Notes under the pieces: model-generated | What the model was told of the DNA's origin: nothing | Seen by the model: the letters and a program-made list of their open reading frames with translations, nothing else | The model's database searches: none | Shown: positions 46,101-54,365 of the stretch, piece by piece | Layout of the letters: every line of letters starts with the position of its first letter | Position numbering within the stretch: the first letter of the stretch is position 1 | Made by a program: the position numbers and the translations under genes | DNA from: Phycisphaerae bacterium | Lineage (GTDB): Bacteria > Planctomycetota > Phycisphaerae > Phycisphaerales > UBA1924 | DNA length: 64,000 nt | Reading direction: 5' to 3' | Assembly (NCBI GenBank): GCA_030432255.1 | Contig: JAUIHS010000021.1 | Location: forward strand, 24,722 to 88,721

Positions 46101-47089
46101 GCGGTCTGCCAGTCGGCGCCATCGATCGGGATGCGAGCGGTCAGGATCTCAACAGCCAGGGTCGGATCGCTCCCGATCGTGACGTCATAGCCCGAGTCAG
46201 CCGCGCGAGTGACCGCTTGCTCGACCAACGCCCGCGATGCGAGCGCCAGCGTGAGTGGATCGCGGAGGGAGGCATATCCGTCTGCCAGCAGGAGTGTGAC
46301 ATCGAGTTCGCCAACGTCTTCGAGCGCGGGGTTGATGCGTCGGAGAGCCGCGGGACTCAGACTGCTGACGATGTGCACCTCGCCGTTCGCCGCACCCACG
46401 GTGAGTTCGCCCGCCCCGTCGGTCAGGCCATCGGCTTCGCCGTTGACGGTCAGGACGCCCAGCGCTCCAGCCCTTCCCGGTTCCCGCGCTTCGATGTGCG
46501 CTTCAACACGACCCTTTCCGGCAGTGAGTGCGAGGGAAGCAGAGCCACTCGCCTCAAGCGCCTGCTGCGATGTCCTGTCCTCGAAGCGCATGTCGAAGGA
46601 CTGCACATCAATCGCGATACTCGGCAGAGTCATGGGATCGCCGGATGATGGACCCACGGGCTCAAGCGCACGCTGAAGACTCGTCGCACCATCCGCCTCG
46701 CGGATCACGTTCACACGCGCCGACTCCACCGAGATCGCGATGTCCTTGCGATTCCGAAGCAGCCCCAGCAGTGAACGATCCAGCGAGACCGACGCCTCGA
46801 TCACCGCGGATCCCGTGTCATCCGGATCCAGGACGTGGATGTGAGCACGCTGGCTTCCAAGCCACGAGATCCGGACGTCAGAGGCTTCGACCGGCCCGCG
46901 AATGGCCGCAGCGGCCGCGTCGTGAATCAGCCCCGGCGCAAGTCGCGCGCCGATGATGGGCACGGCGACGATCGTCGCCACGCCCAGGATGACAAGGAGC
47001 ACCAGGGTTCCGCCGAGAAGCCTGCGAAGGCGACGACGACGGGGCTTCAACAGCATCTCACGCTCAGCGATCTCATGGTCCCGTGACAT
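43142..47089 (-). CDS. Large AsmA/TamB-like envelope protein
   Basis: 1315 residues. A basic cytoplasmic start (KPRRRRLRRLL) precedes one membrane helix (about 25-50, LLGGTLVLLVILGVATIVAVPII). The rest is a long, mostly beta-rich region with no cysteine pairs and many repeated Asp/Val/Gly-rich strands. This matches the AsmA/DUF748/YhdP architecture of periplasmic bridge proteins that carry lipids to the outer membrane. The C-terminal segment (RTGSFVNVPIRVRGDIRQPS-like region at about 1255-1275 and a Lys-rich tail) fits. The assignment rests on architecture; the lipid-transport role is inferred. No partner gene is adjacent. Confidence 0.72.
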   Translation of the reverse strand: MSRDHEIAEREMLLKPRRRRLRRLLGGTLVLLVILGVATIVAVPIIGARLAPGLIHDAAAAAIRGPVEASDVRISWLGSQRAHIHVLDPDDTGSAVIEASVSLDRSLLGLLRNRKDIAISVESARVNVIREADGATSLQRALEPVGPSSGDPMTLPSIAIDVQSFDMRFEDRTSQQALEASGSASLALTAGKGRVEAHIEAREPGRAGALGVLTVNGEADGLTDGAGELTVGAANGEVHIVSSLSPAALRRINPALEDVGELDVTLLLADGYASLRDPLTLALASRALVEQAVTRAADSGYDVTIGSDPTLAVEILTARIPIDGADWQTAEVDGAVAVGAAAMSVVRGDDVLQVRSEPGRIALSADATAATLAAKGSLRMQFDDNPPTPLTLTCSFSQSVEPPLQIKAAIESVPTAAARMVNASAAGVASDVFGDALRLSVMVGMENSPYGVVAESESATVSLGIEPVDAGGVRIPYLSGRLSAAPLHLVPELGAIRVVDASGIQITGADILVAPDDQPRPWGSVDIRGGIGLTSAAVELEDGESGERHRLTNVKVQAARTVDRSGDAIVVTAAADGAFGVDGSMVLTNWYAGDDIDPDTAVLEGSVKVTDLPVSLAGSFREIVAPVTGDRIDLHINADPEQEALATLVASGASGFTAESSVDIIGSTITTGVSTVDCRLPPAAMDAALARFAPDMQPRPRLAGPAACSVTIQPMRLDIDASLKPKPKSFRNVYARVVLHDDVVVHDLPVGEGSDLPRSVGLRPGALTLSVGPNDRRGNEVGFEGNVFDPATGRELMYADVLSGLYPQLKRGEFQVSDADLDALGHWLGKDDLLQLTLGSTMRATAVVGQDSRADWFDVTAGAESELFQGSGVISVHPDRITTPGFGWTWRMTPEWFQKFAARPGSELSVGDTARVVGRVVELALPRDGERFAGDRFRIKGSLEFPALDLVHRGTAYPIERLNVEAATLNETGAYGFRLWIDEPLPGPPATDEPELLATAPELTAQGSLRRLHDSSGSLTLDHVEMQVQAEGRVETALVDALVHAEGMLIESLGPQTAVRVVTDEKNVMTATLSTERAALDVVGRISAGAFVIDRPSKATVSTITPELSRRLLQSFLPLLQRFEKTADNRPVLLSTNDLVVPLNGDLRQLQGNVTLDAGTMQFIAADWLGPLLDLTKGRRQGALGGRVDPVSISFSRGVATINAPRIGLGEVNVSLNGGIDLTTRQADLVLLTPIESLDDELKDAVGNLAPGRSFVNVPIRVRGDIRQPSTELALDLLIQNSVGNVLDGLLRNGLNDLFGNDDEDKKKGKNKKKD

Positions 47090-47199
47090 GCGATCATCCT
47101 ATAGCAGCCCAGCGGGCAAAACGTAGAGTGATTGACGGTCTGACCGTGAGTCCTCTCCGGTAGGCTCCCCTCCGGTTCGGACACCATCCACGGCCCCGA

Positions 47200-48396
47200 T
47201 TAAGATCGTGTTGCGACCGGCCCGCCTGCCTTCATCGCAAGCATGCGATCGAGCGCGAGCAGGGCATCCGCACGGGCATCCGGGTGGACTGACACCCGGT
47301 TGACAACCTTGCCCTCCGCCAGATTGTCGAGGACCCACAGGAGGTGCGGCTCATCGATCCGGTACATCGTCGTGCACAGGCACTGGCAGCCGCTCAGCAT
47401 CCGGACCTCCACACCCCGTCCGGCAGCCTCCTCGGCGAGGCGATTCACAAGATGAACCTCGGTACCAATGGCCCAACTGGAGCCGGTCGGCGCGCTTCGG
47501 ATCATCCGGATGATGTATTCCGTCGAGCCGGCAAGGTCCGCCTTGCTGACGACATCAATACTGCACTCCGGGTGGACCAGGATCTTCGTATTGGGAGACT
47601 CCGCACGGATCTCGTCGCAATGCTCCGGGCGGAAGAGTTTGTGAACCGAACAGTGGCCCGCCCAGAGGATCACGCGGGCTTCACGGATCTCCTCCGGGGT
47701 GGCGCCGCCGAAGGCTTCACCCTTGTGCGTGAGACGTGGGTCGTACACGCAAGTCTGCCGCTCAACATCCAGACCGTAGTCAGCGGCGGTGTTACGCCCC
47801 AGGTGCTGATCCGGCAGGAAGAGCACTCGAATGTCATCACCCCGGTCAGGCTCCGTGCCGCCGCGCATCGCCCAGTCGAAGACGGCCGCCGCATTCGAGG
47901 AGGTACAGCACACGCCGCCGTGAGCGCCGACGAATGCCTTGATCGCGGCCGACGAATTGATGTACGTGATCGGGATCACCCGACCGTTCCATCCCTGTTC
48001 AGCCAGCGCCTCGTGAAGCCGATCCCACGCCTCCACCGCGTCCTCGTAGTCCGCCATGTCAGCCATGGAGCAGCCGGCCGCGAGGTCCGGCAGGATGACC
48101 TGGACGCCATCGGGTGTCAGCAGGTCCGCGGACTCGGCCATGAAGTGAACGCCGCAGAAGATGACGTACTTCGCGCCGGCCGCGCTGACACGTTCCGCGG
48201 CGAGTTGCGACAGTTTGAGTGAGTCCCCGGTGAAGTCGGCGTGCCGGATGACCTCATCTGTCTGATAGTGGTGTCCGAGGATGACGAGGTCGGAGCCGAG
48301 TTCGCTGCGGCGCTTCTCGATCGCATCACACAGATCGTCGGAAGTCGCGGCCGTGTATCGCTCTGGAATCGGGGGTTGCCAGTAGTGGAATTGCAT
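47200..48396 (-). CDS. nadA: Quinolinate synthase
   Basis: 398-residue [4Fe-4S] enzyme condensing iminoaspartate with DHAP in de novo NAD synthesis. The family features are clear: VILGHHYQTDEVIRHADFTGDSL, IFCGVHFMAESADLL (cluster Cys), CCTSSNAAAVF (cluster Cys), HPECSIDVVSKADLAGSTEYI and SGCQCLCTTMYRI (cluster Cys). The start at 48396 begins MQFHYWQPPIPERY, the usual NadA opening. nadB and nadC are not adjacent. The upstream PilZ gene reads the same way but has its own terminator. Confidence 0.95.
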   Translation of the reverse strand: MQFHYWQPPIPERYTAATSDDLCDAIEKRRSELGSDLVILGHHYQTDEVIRHADFTGDSLKLSQLAAERVSAAGAKYVIFCGVHFMAESADLLTPDGVQVILPDLAAGCSMADMADYEDAVEAWDRLHEALAEQGWNGRVIPITYINSSAAIKAFVGAHGGVCCTSSNAAAVFDWAMRGGTEPDRGDDIRVLFLPDQHLGRNTAADYGLDVERQTCVYDPRLTHKGEAFGGATPEEIREARVILWAGHCSVHKLFRPEHCDEIRAESPNTKILVHPECSIDVVSKADLAGSTEYIIRMIRSAPTGSSWAIGTEVHLVNRLAEEAAGRGVEVRMLSGCQCLCTTMYRIDEPHLLWVLDNLAEGKVVNRVSVHPDARADALLALDRMLAMKAGGPVATRS

Positions 48397-48470
48397 CGGG
48401 AGATTCTAGGGCCGATCGAGCCGGTTGATGGCGTATTGCAGGGGATCGGACGCGGGAGTCCGGCAGGCCT

Positions 48471-48518
48471 CAAACGACAAGCGAGCACGCGTCCGGAGTG
48501 CCGGTCGAGCGTGCTCGC
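48471..48518 (-). terminator. Terminator after the PilZ gene
   Basis: GCGAGCACGC (48481-48490) and GCGTGCTCGC (48509-48518) form a perfect 10-bp stem with an 18-base loop; on the minus strand it is followed by TTGTCGTTTG. Confidence 0.6.
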
Positions 48519-48542
48519 GTATCCAGAGGGCTGGAGTTGTGG

Positions 48543-48899
48543 TCAGGCGGCGAGGGCTTCCCGGATGGGAGCGGAATCGACGAGTTCCATCTGCTGTTCG
48601 AACTCAAGGGCGAGCGCCTGGTGGTGGTGGTCGATGGGCAGGACCCGGACGACGCGTGCCTGGACCATTTCTTCAGAGGCGATCAGGGGGTTCCGGCTCC
48701 ATGCGATGCCGATCTCGACCTGGTCGCCGGGCGAGAACATGCGATCCCGCTGCACGGAGACGAGCGAGCCGCCCTCACTGACGTCGGTGGTGCTGCCCGC
48801 GGCACTGGGCCTGAGGCTGCGTGCATCGACGATCTTGCAGGGGCGGACAACGGCGTGACGCGCGAAGCGGCGACGATCCTGAGCGTGGTCTTCGGGCAT
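48543..48899 (-). CDS. PilZ-domain protein
   Basis: 118-residue single-domain protein. The two c-di-GMP-binding elements of PilZ are visible: an RxxxR-type segment RRRFARHAVVRP and DVSEGGSLVSV (D-x-S-x-G-G). It therefore probably binds cyclic-di-GMP and acts as a small effector, perhaps on motility or secretion. The start at 48899 (MPEDHAQDRRRF) is chosen because AAAGGA stands eight bases upstream; the frame is open further 5'. No cyclase or phosphodiesterase gene is in the window. Confidence 0.85.
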   Translation of the reverse strand: MPEDHAQDRRRFARHAVVRPCKIVDARSLRPSAAGSTTDVSEGGSLVSVQRDRMFSPGDQVEIGIAWSRNPLIASEEMVQARVVRVLPIDHHHQALALEFEQQMELVDSAPIREALAA

Positions 48900-49677
48900 G
48901 GCTGTGGTCCTTTCCATCCCTGTGGATGAGGTGGCCTCTTGCACACCACTTATCGTCAACTTGTGCACATTCACATTCGCGCTTGACAAGCCGGAAAGTC
49001 GCGATCGTGCGGTTTGGAAGGGCTGGCGCGGTGGTGCAACCTGTGCCATGTGTCCGGCGACCGGGGCATGGCCGCGCGGGAGCGACCAAGCGGACGATGC
49101 TTGTCATAGCAAAAAGTCCCGGCATATCAGTGTTTTATGGAATCGCAGGATGACTGGAATGCATGGGCCCCATCATTTCGGGGTCACCGGAACGTGGGGC
49201 CCTCTTCGAAATAGGGAATGCACCCCAGCCTCTTTCGAGCTATGGGACCTTGCAGCAGGACGCACACCACCTGATTCCGGTTATCCACAAGGCACTCACG
49301 GTCGTAGTGGTCGAGCGGTGCGGGCGCGGGCGCCATGACGAGGCGCAGCCAGCGGAGCTGTCCGAAGGTGGCGCCGTGGCGAGCCGAAGTGGCATCCGCG
49401 CGCGGTGCGCCGGTGGGGATGGCGAGGTGGTCGCGCTGGCGATTCACGCTGCCTGGATACGTCGAATCACGAGTGCGCAGGTCCTCGCTGACACCGTGAT
49501 TCGATGCCCGAAAGCAAAAAACCCCTATAAAAACAGACGGAAACGTGATGCGCTGACCCGATAACCCTTGTGGACGAGAGCGATCTCGCTTACAAAAACA
49601 TCGTGTTTGGCAGAGTTTCCGCGGTGTGCGGACTCTGAGAGTGCCACGAATAAAGCCATTTCATGGAGATGTGAATC
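48900..49677. other. Long intergenic region, no gene recognised
   Basis: 778 bases between the PilZ and HU genes. ORFs in it lack family resemblance and have poor composition. It contains one perfect DnaA-box-like TTATCCACA (49281-49289), one near match TGTGGATGA (48921-48929), an AT-rich tract AAAAAACCCCTATAAAAAC near 49510-49535, a GGGCCCC/GGGGCCC inverse pair near 49166-49203, and the HU promoter. A small RNA could be present, but none was recognised. Confidence 0.4.
49568..49596 (+). promoter_or_regulatory. Sigma-70 type promoter for the HU gene
   Basis: TTGTGG (49568-49573) and TACAAA (49591-49596) are separated by exactly 17 bases, within which AGCGA-TC-TCGCT forms an imperfect operator-like palindrome. 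The start codon lies 82 bases further on, with a GGAGA ribosome site. Confidence 0.5.
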
Positions 49678-50148
49678 ATGGCAAAGAGAACGACCCGCAA
49701 GAAGACCGCCAAGAAAAAGACCACGCGCAAGAAGGCCACCAGCCGTACCGCGGCTCGCAAGAAGACCACGCGCAAGAAGGCGGCCAAGAAGACCGCGAAG
49801 AAGGCCGCCAAGCGGACTTCCACCCGCAAGCCCGCGATCGCGACGGTGGACAAGCCGCGCACCAAGTCGCAGGTCATCAGCACCATCAGCGAACAGACCG
49901 AACTCAGCCGCAAGGAAGTTCAGGCTGTCTTCGATGCCATGACCGCCATCATGGCCAAGGACCTCAAGGGCAAGCCGGGCATCTTCAACGTTCCCGGCCT
50001 CATGAAGGTCGAGCGCAAGCACAAGAAGCGCGTGCCGCGTCGCTTCGGCGTCAATCCCTTCACCGGCCAGGAGCAGTGGTTCGACGCCAAGCCGGCCCGC
50101 AACATTGTCAAGGTTCGTCCGCTCAAGGCCCTCAAGGACCTCGTGTGA
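49678..50148 (+). CDS. HU-family DNA-binding protein with histone-H1-like tail
   Basis: 156 residues. The first 58 or so are a Lys/Arg/Thr/Ala-rich tail built of repeated KKTTRKKA and RKK units, like the C-terminal tail of histone H1. The rest is an HU/IHF fold: KSQVISTISEQTELSRKEVQAV, then a DNA-binding arm region and KPGIFNVPGLMKVERKHKKR...RFGVNPFTGQEQW. The last part departs from the common RNPxTG arm pattern. It would bind and compact DNA in the nucleoid, which is condensed in many planctomycetes. It has its own promoter and terminator and is probably highly expressed. Confidence 0.9.
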   Translation: MAKRTTRKKTAKKKTTRKKATSRTAARKKTTRKKAAKKTAKKAAKRTSTRKPAIATVDKPRTKSQVISTISEQTELSRKEVQAVFDAMTAIMAKDLKGKPGIFNVPGLMKVERKHKKRVPRRFGVNPFTGQEQWFDAKPARNIVKVRPLKALKDLV

Positions 50149-50183
50149 GCCCGGCCTGACACTGTGGATCAGACCAACGACGG

Positions 50184-50218
50184 ACCCGGACGCTTCGACG
50201 TCCGGGTTTGTTGTTTTT
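50184..50218 (+). terminator. Rho-independent terminator after the HU gene
   Basis: ACCCGGACG (50184-50192) and CGTCCGGGT (50199-50207) form a perfect stem with a 6-base loop, followed by TTGTTGTTTTT. Confidence 0.92.
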
Positions 50219-50291
50219 GAGCTCCGTGGGACCACGCATTTTGGCATTTCACAGCGGAACATCGCCCTCCCGCGATACAATCATGCACGCC

Positions 50292-51308
50292 ATGAGCATC
50301 GATCGGGCCCATGCTGAACGATTTGCATCCTCCTTCCAGGAACGCCGAGTCTGCGTGACCGGGGGGGCTGGCTTCATCGGTGGCCACCTCGTGGACGCCC
50401 TGGTGAGCTACGGCGCGCTCGTCCGTGTCATCGACGACCTTTCGAACAGCGACGGTGATCACATCACCGGACTCGTGGATCAGAACCCCGGACAGGTGGA
50501 CTTCGTCTACGCGTCAATTCTCGATCCCGAGGGTCTCGCCGATGCCGTGAGAGGCGCCGATGTCGTCTTTCACCTCGCCGCGCTCGGGTCCGTGCCGCGA
50601 AGCTTCGAAGAACCCGAGCGGACGATGGACGTCAACGCCGTCGGCACGCTGCGCGTCGCGCAGGCCGCCGCCGCCGCCGGCGCCTCCCGCTGGGTCTACT
50701 CCGCATCCTCCAGCGCCTACGGCAACAACACCGCACTCCCCAAGGTCGAGACGCTGCTCCCGGAGCCGATGTCTCCCTATGCCGCCAGCAAACTCATGGG
50801 TGAGCACATCGTCCATGCCTGGGCACACGGCTTCGGACTCGAGGGCGTCAGCCTCCGCTACTTCAACATCTTCGGCCCACGCCAGCCCGCCGACTCCGCC
50901 TACTCCGCCGTCATCGCAGCCTTCGCACGGAAGTTGGCGGAGGACGACCCCGAAGACCCGCCGATCATTTACGGCGACGGCCACCAGTCGCGCGACTTCA
51001 CGCCCGTCGAGAACGCGGTCCATGCCAACCTTCTCGCAGCGACGACCCGCACACGCCTCGCGGGTGAGGTCGTCAACGTCGGGTGCGGCGAACAGACCTC
51101 GGTCCTGAAGCTCTACCATCGCATGGCCGAGTTGATGGACCGGGCTGGAACGCAGCCTCGCATGGTCGAGGAACGCACCGGCGATGTCCGCCACTCGGTG
51201 GCTGACCTGAGCCGGGCCGCGGATCTCCTCGAGTACGCACCGATCCGTTCCTTCGAGGACGGACTGCGCGACCTCGTCGGCGGCGTCCAGGCCACCCGCG
51301 GATCCTGA
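50292..51308 (+). CDS. NAD-dependent nucleotide-sugar epimerase
   Basis: 338-residue short-chain-dehydrogenase-type epimerase. The NAD-binding GxxGxxG reads VTGGAGFIGGHL; the catalytic triad region is YSASSSAYGNN and SPYAASKLMGE (YxxxK). SLRYFNIFGPRQ and IYGDGHQSRDFTPVENAV are typical of UDP-glucose or UDP-GlcNAc 4-epimerases (GalE/WbpP-like). It probably supplies sugars for polysaccharide or O-antigen. The ATG at 50292 is preferred over the ATG at 50283 because TACAAT (50276-50281) is spaced for a leaderless start there. The next gene begins 13 bases after its stop. Confidence 0.9.
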   Translation: MSIDRAHAERFASSFQERRVCVTGGAGFIGGHLVDALVSYGALVRVIDDLSNSDGDHITGLVDQNPGQVDFVYASILDPEGLADAVRGADVVFHLAALGSVPRSFEEPERTMDVNAVGTLRVAQAAAAAGASRWVYSASSSAYGNNTALPKVETLLPEPMSPYAASKLMGEHIVHAWAHGFGLEGVSLRYFNIFGPRQPADSAYSAVIAAFARKLAEDDPEDPPIIYGDGHQSRDFTPVENAVHANLLAATTRTRLAGEVVNVGCGEQTSVLKLYHRMAELMDRAGTQPRMVEERTGDVRHSVADLSRAADLLEYAPIRSFEDGLRDLVGGVQATRGS

Positions 51309-51320
51309 TACCTTCTTCAC

Positions 51321-51926
51321 ATGGCCAAGCGCACCCGGATCATCTACACGCCGCACCCCGTCCGCGCCATGGAGGAGAAGTTCGAGGCTGCCCTCCCGGA
51401 GAAGACGGGTCGGACGCTCGACCAGTGGACGAGACTCATCGCGCAGGAAGCTCCCGAGGGGATTCGCGAGCGGGCGGCGTGGCTCAAGTCCGAGCACGGG
51501 ATGGGCACGAACTACGCGAAGTTCGTGGCCGAGCGTGCATCAGGCAGGACCAGCGAGTACACCGATCCGCCCGCCCTTGTCGAAGCCATGTACGCCGGAA
51601 AGAAGGCGCCCCTCCGCCCGATCCACGATGCGCTCGTCATGCTGGGCCTCTCGCTTGGCCCCGACGTTCAGGCGCGACCCTCCAGGACCATCGTCCCGCT
51701 GTATCGCAATCACGTCTTCGCACAGATCAAGCCCGCCACCCAGAAACGCATCGACCTCGGACTGGCGCTGAAGAACGCAGGACGACGCCCCGCAAAACGG
51801 CTCATCGCAACCGGTGGCCTCGACAAGGGCGATCGCATCACGCACCGCATCCCCATCGAGTCAGTCGAAGAGATCGATGACGGGGTCAAGAGCTGGCTGC
51901 TCACCGCGTACGAAGCGGATGGATGA
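51321..51926 (+). CDS. DUF4287/DUF5655 domain protein
   Basis: 201 residues. The N-terminal part (FEAALPEKTGRTLDQWTRLI, WLKSEHGMGTNYAKFVAE) matches DUF4287, and the C-terminal part (MYAGKKAPLRPIHDALVMLG, VPLYRNHVFAQIKPATQKRIDLGL) matches DUF5655. Proteins joining these two domains are common but their function is not known; some bind nucleic acids by prediction. No catalytic motif is evident. It lies 13 bases after the epimerase, probably in the same transcript, but the link may be accidental. Confidence 0.82.
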   Translation: MAKRTRIIYTPHPVRAMEEKFEAALPEKTGRTLDQWTRLIAQEAPEGIRERAAWLKSEHGMGTNYAKFVAERASGRTSEYTDPPALVEAMYAGKKAPLRPIHDALVMLGLSLGPDVQARPSRTIVPLYRNHVFAQIKPATQKRIDLGLALKNAGRRPAKRLIATGGLDKGDRITHRIPIESVEEIDDGVKSWLLTAYEADG

Positions 51927-51950
51927 GAGATGCAGGGACCAGTCATTCTC

Positions 51951-51990
51951 TGATCCCTCATCCCTTCTCCCTGATCTCTTCTTGCTCTCT
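51951..51990. repeat. C-rich heptad tract
   Basis: Seven-base steps TGATCCC, TCATCCC and TTCTCCC recur between the convergent DUF4287 and PrpD genes. The layout matches one arm of the dyad repeats, but no core or inverse arm is present. Confidence 0.4.
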
Positions 51991-51992
51991 AC

Positions 51993-53624
51993 CTACTCAA
52001 ACCCACCCACCTGCTTGATCGGGAAGTTGTACAGGCTCTTCATCTCCGCCGCGGACTTCGAGGCGAGGTTGCTGACCTGCTTCACGGCAGCATCACGGTC
52101 GTCGACGGCAAATGAACTGAAGAGGCGGAACTTGTGGTCGAGGATGTCGGCGAGGTCGCCGGTCGTGTTCCGCGCGTGACCCGCGGGGTACATCACGAAG
52201 CCGGAGTCGTACTCGTTGCCCGCTGCGTCGGTGATCACCATGGATGTCGGAATGCCGTCGGGATACTTCTCGTCGTACGCTGCACCGCCGTGCTCGAAAT
52301 GGATGAGCGACATGATGCGGCGCGTCAGCGGGTTGAAGAGGGCGGAGTCGTCCTCCTTGTAGTCGTACGCATTGAGCATGACGGCCTTCCACAACTCGTC
52401 GTGGGCTCCGCCGCCCTCGGGCAGTTTGCCCGCCTTCGCCTGCAGTTCGATGGCCTTGCGAAGCAGCGTTGCGATGATGTACGCCATCGAGTGGTCCGCC
52501 GACTGACGCGTCTTCGGGTCCATCTTGGCCGGGTTGCCGATGATGCCGTAGGCCGGTTCGTACGCCACGATCTTGATCGACGACACCGTCTCCATCTCGT
52601 TGCCGAGCAACTGCGGGTTCGACGCGATCAGGTCGATCGCGCCCTGAATGGCCCCGGCTGACTGGTGCTCATACAGGCCAAGCTTGAAGTGCATGCCCAT
52701 GATCGCGAAGTCGGAGCCGGAATGCGCGAGCACGAGATCGAAGGGTGCATCCGCCATCTCCGTCCAGCGCTGGTCGCCCGACGTCGTCGGCTCGAAGAAG
52801 CGGAAAATCGCCTCCGGGTTGCGGAAGATGTCTCGCGGCCCCATGAACCCGCGCATCGAACGCTTCACGGCCATGATGGCGGCTTCCGTTGAGATGGCAG
52901 CCGATGCCCCCTTGGAGTCGGACAACTGCTTCCCGGCTCGAATCGCCCGCCACGGGATGTAGTGCGCAACCACCATGCCGATCGCAGACTCAATCTGCTC
53001 CGCCGTCGCACCCATCAGGGCGCCGTACACCGCGGCGGACCCGATCGCGCCGTGGACGACATGATCGATCTTGTACGTCTTGAGGCTGAAGACCTCGGCA
53101 AGCCGGCCGCGGATCTCGTCCAGGCACAGCATGGCGCGCAGCGCGGTGGCGCCGTCAAGACCCTTCTGCTGGCACGCTGCGACGACCACCGGGTAGAAGT
53201 CATTGTGTCCGAACTCTCCCGCGGTGTGCCCCAGCGCCGGGTTGAATCCGAAGTTGGTTCCATTGGAGTCCCATTCTCTGACGGCGCTGGAGTTGGCGAC
53301 GATGGCCTTCTCGGCGACGACGGGCACTTCGGAGCCGAAGCAGAAGGCTGCCTTCGCGGCATCCTCACACCTGTAATCTTCGACAGCCTCGTTGCGGAGG
53401 ATGTTGGGCGCGTTGCATCCGAGAGCCACGGCCGAGATCCCCGTGAACACGGAGTCGGTGTGGAAGAGTTCCGTCCGTTTCAGGACAGCCGGATCCGGAT
53501 CACCGATTGTGCCACCGATGAAGTCGATCGCGAACTGGGCGATACCGAGCGCCTGATTGGAGTCGCGGCGGAGTGTCGTGTAATGATTTGTTGACGGTTC
53601 GGAAGCAAGCGGCCGGGTCGGCAT
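51993..53624 (-). CDS. MmgE/PrpD family protein (2-methylcitrate dehydratase-like)
   Basis: 543 residues. PrpD-type features: an N-terminal helical domain with GHTAGEFGHNDFYPVVVAAC, LAEVFSLKTYKIDHVVHGAIGSAA, HYIPWRAIRAGKQLSDSKGASAA and the C-terminal ADHSMAYIIATLLRKAI. PrpD dehydrates methylcitrate in propionate catabolism; relatives act on other carboxylates. ATG at 53624 is set by AAGAGG upstream. No prpB or prpC gene is adjacent, so the pathway is not confirmed. The product is longer than typical (about 480), and the extra residues appear distributed. Confidence 0.82.
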   Translation of the reverse strand: MPTRPLASEPSTNHYTTLRRDSNQALGIAQFAIDFIGGTIGDPDPAVLKRTELFHTDSVFTGISAVALGCNAPNILRNEAVEDYRCEDAAKAAFCFGSEVPVVAEKAIVANSSAVREWDSNGTNFGFNPALGHTAGEFGHNDFYPVVVAACQQKGLDGATALRAMLCLDEIRGRLAEVFSLKTYKIDHVVHGAIGSAAVYGALMGATAEQIESAIGMVVAHYIPWRAIRAGKQLSDSKGASAAISTEAAIMAVKRSMRGFMGPRDIFRNPEAIFRFFEPTTSGDQRWTEMADAPFDLVLAHSGSDFAIMGMHFKLGLYEHQSAGAIQGAIDLIASNPQLLGNEMETVSSIKIVAYEPAYGIIGNPAKMDPKTRQSADHSMAYIIATLLRKAIELQAKAGKLPEGGGAHDELWKAVMLNAYDYKEDDSALFNPLTRRIMSLIHFEHGGAAYDEKYPDGIPTSMVITDAAGNEYDSGFVMYPAGHARNTTGDLADILDHKFRLFSSFAVDDRDAAVKQVSNLASKSAAEMKSLYNFPIKQVGGFE

Positions 53625-53825
53625 CGGACAACCTCTTTCTGGATGGGAATGAGAAATCCCGAATGGGCGGATTCGGGGGGACCATTCTACCGTCTCCCCG
53701 GTTCCTGTGTCTCTTGTAGGTGATTTGCGCATGGGGTGAATACGAGTTCATCTTGCACTTCGCGCTGGCACCCGTTGGCGAAAGTCGTAGACTGCACGGA
53801 GCCGCTCATCCGAAGGAGAATCCAG

Positions 53826-54335
53826 ATGTACGCAGTCGGTCGTCATGACCGGGTGGTCGAACTTGCGGACCTTCCGCAGTCGAGTGTCGGTGCCCCAACA
53901 CCGGTGGTCGTCGGTGATGAAGGGACCGTTTCCGTTGCCTATCGACTCAGCACGCAGGAGTCGCTGCGCCTCGGACTCTCCGACACTTCCATCTGTGTCG
54001 TGCAGTTCGAAGGCTGCATCGCTCAGTACTCCGGTTCGCCGGACGACAAGGCACTCCACGGTCATCCGCTGTGGAAATGCGGGCTTGAGCCATACGGTGC
54101 ATTCGAAGTGCAGCACTCGTCGTGGATTCGACAACTCGCCCGGCGCAACCGCGTGCATCCGCGTCACCGCGATGAACTCTTCGAACCCCTTCGCCACTTC
54201 GTGCTGACCTTCCACGCATCACTCTTCGAGTGCATCGCGCTGAACTATGACGTACACCACGTCGAGGGCGACCTCGCGCAGGCCCTGCCGCGAGTCTTCA
54301 GAATCCAGTTCGCTGAGAAAGTAGCTGGAGGCTGA
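53826..54335 (+). CDS. Conserved-looking protein of unknown function
   Basis: 169 residues starting MYAVGRHDRVVELADLPQSS, with GAAGGAG before the ATG at 53826. The first 100 residues look like beta-rich sequence with little charge clustering; the C-terminal part is helical with several His (RVHPRHRDELFEPLRHFVLTFH). There is no signal peptide or membrane segment. I do not recognise a family. It stands alone between divergent prpD-like and convergent cytochrome c genes, so context gives no hint. Confidence 0.7.
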   Translation: MYAVGRHDRVVELADLPQSSVGAPTPVVVGDEGTVSVAYRLSTQESLRLGLSDTSICVVQFEGCIAQYSGSPDDKALHGHPLWKCGLEPYGAFEVQHSSWIRQLARRNRVHPRHRDELFEPLRHFVLTFHASLFECIALNYDVHHVEGDLAQALPRVFRIQFAEKVAGG

Positions 54336-54365
54336 CACCCGCACCCCGCACCCCGCACCCCCCCT
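54336..54365. repeat. C-rich heptad tract
   Basis: ACCCCGC units repeat with a 7-base step directly after the stop codon at 54335. The cytochrome c gene ends at 54365 on the other strand, so the tract fills the gap between convergent genes. Confidence 0.45.

Noticed and set aside
49163..49564. A 133-codon open frame between the PilZ and HU genes
   Set aside because: No ribosome site, no family resemblance, and the sequence is not protein-like at either end.
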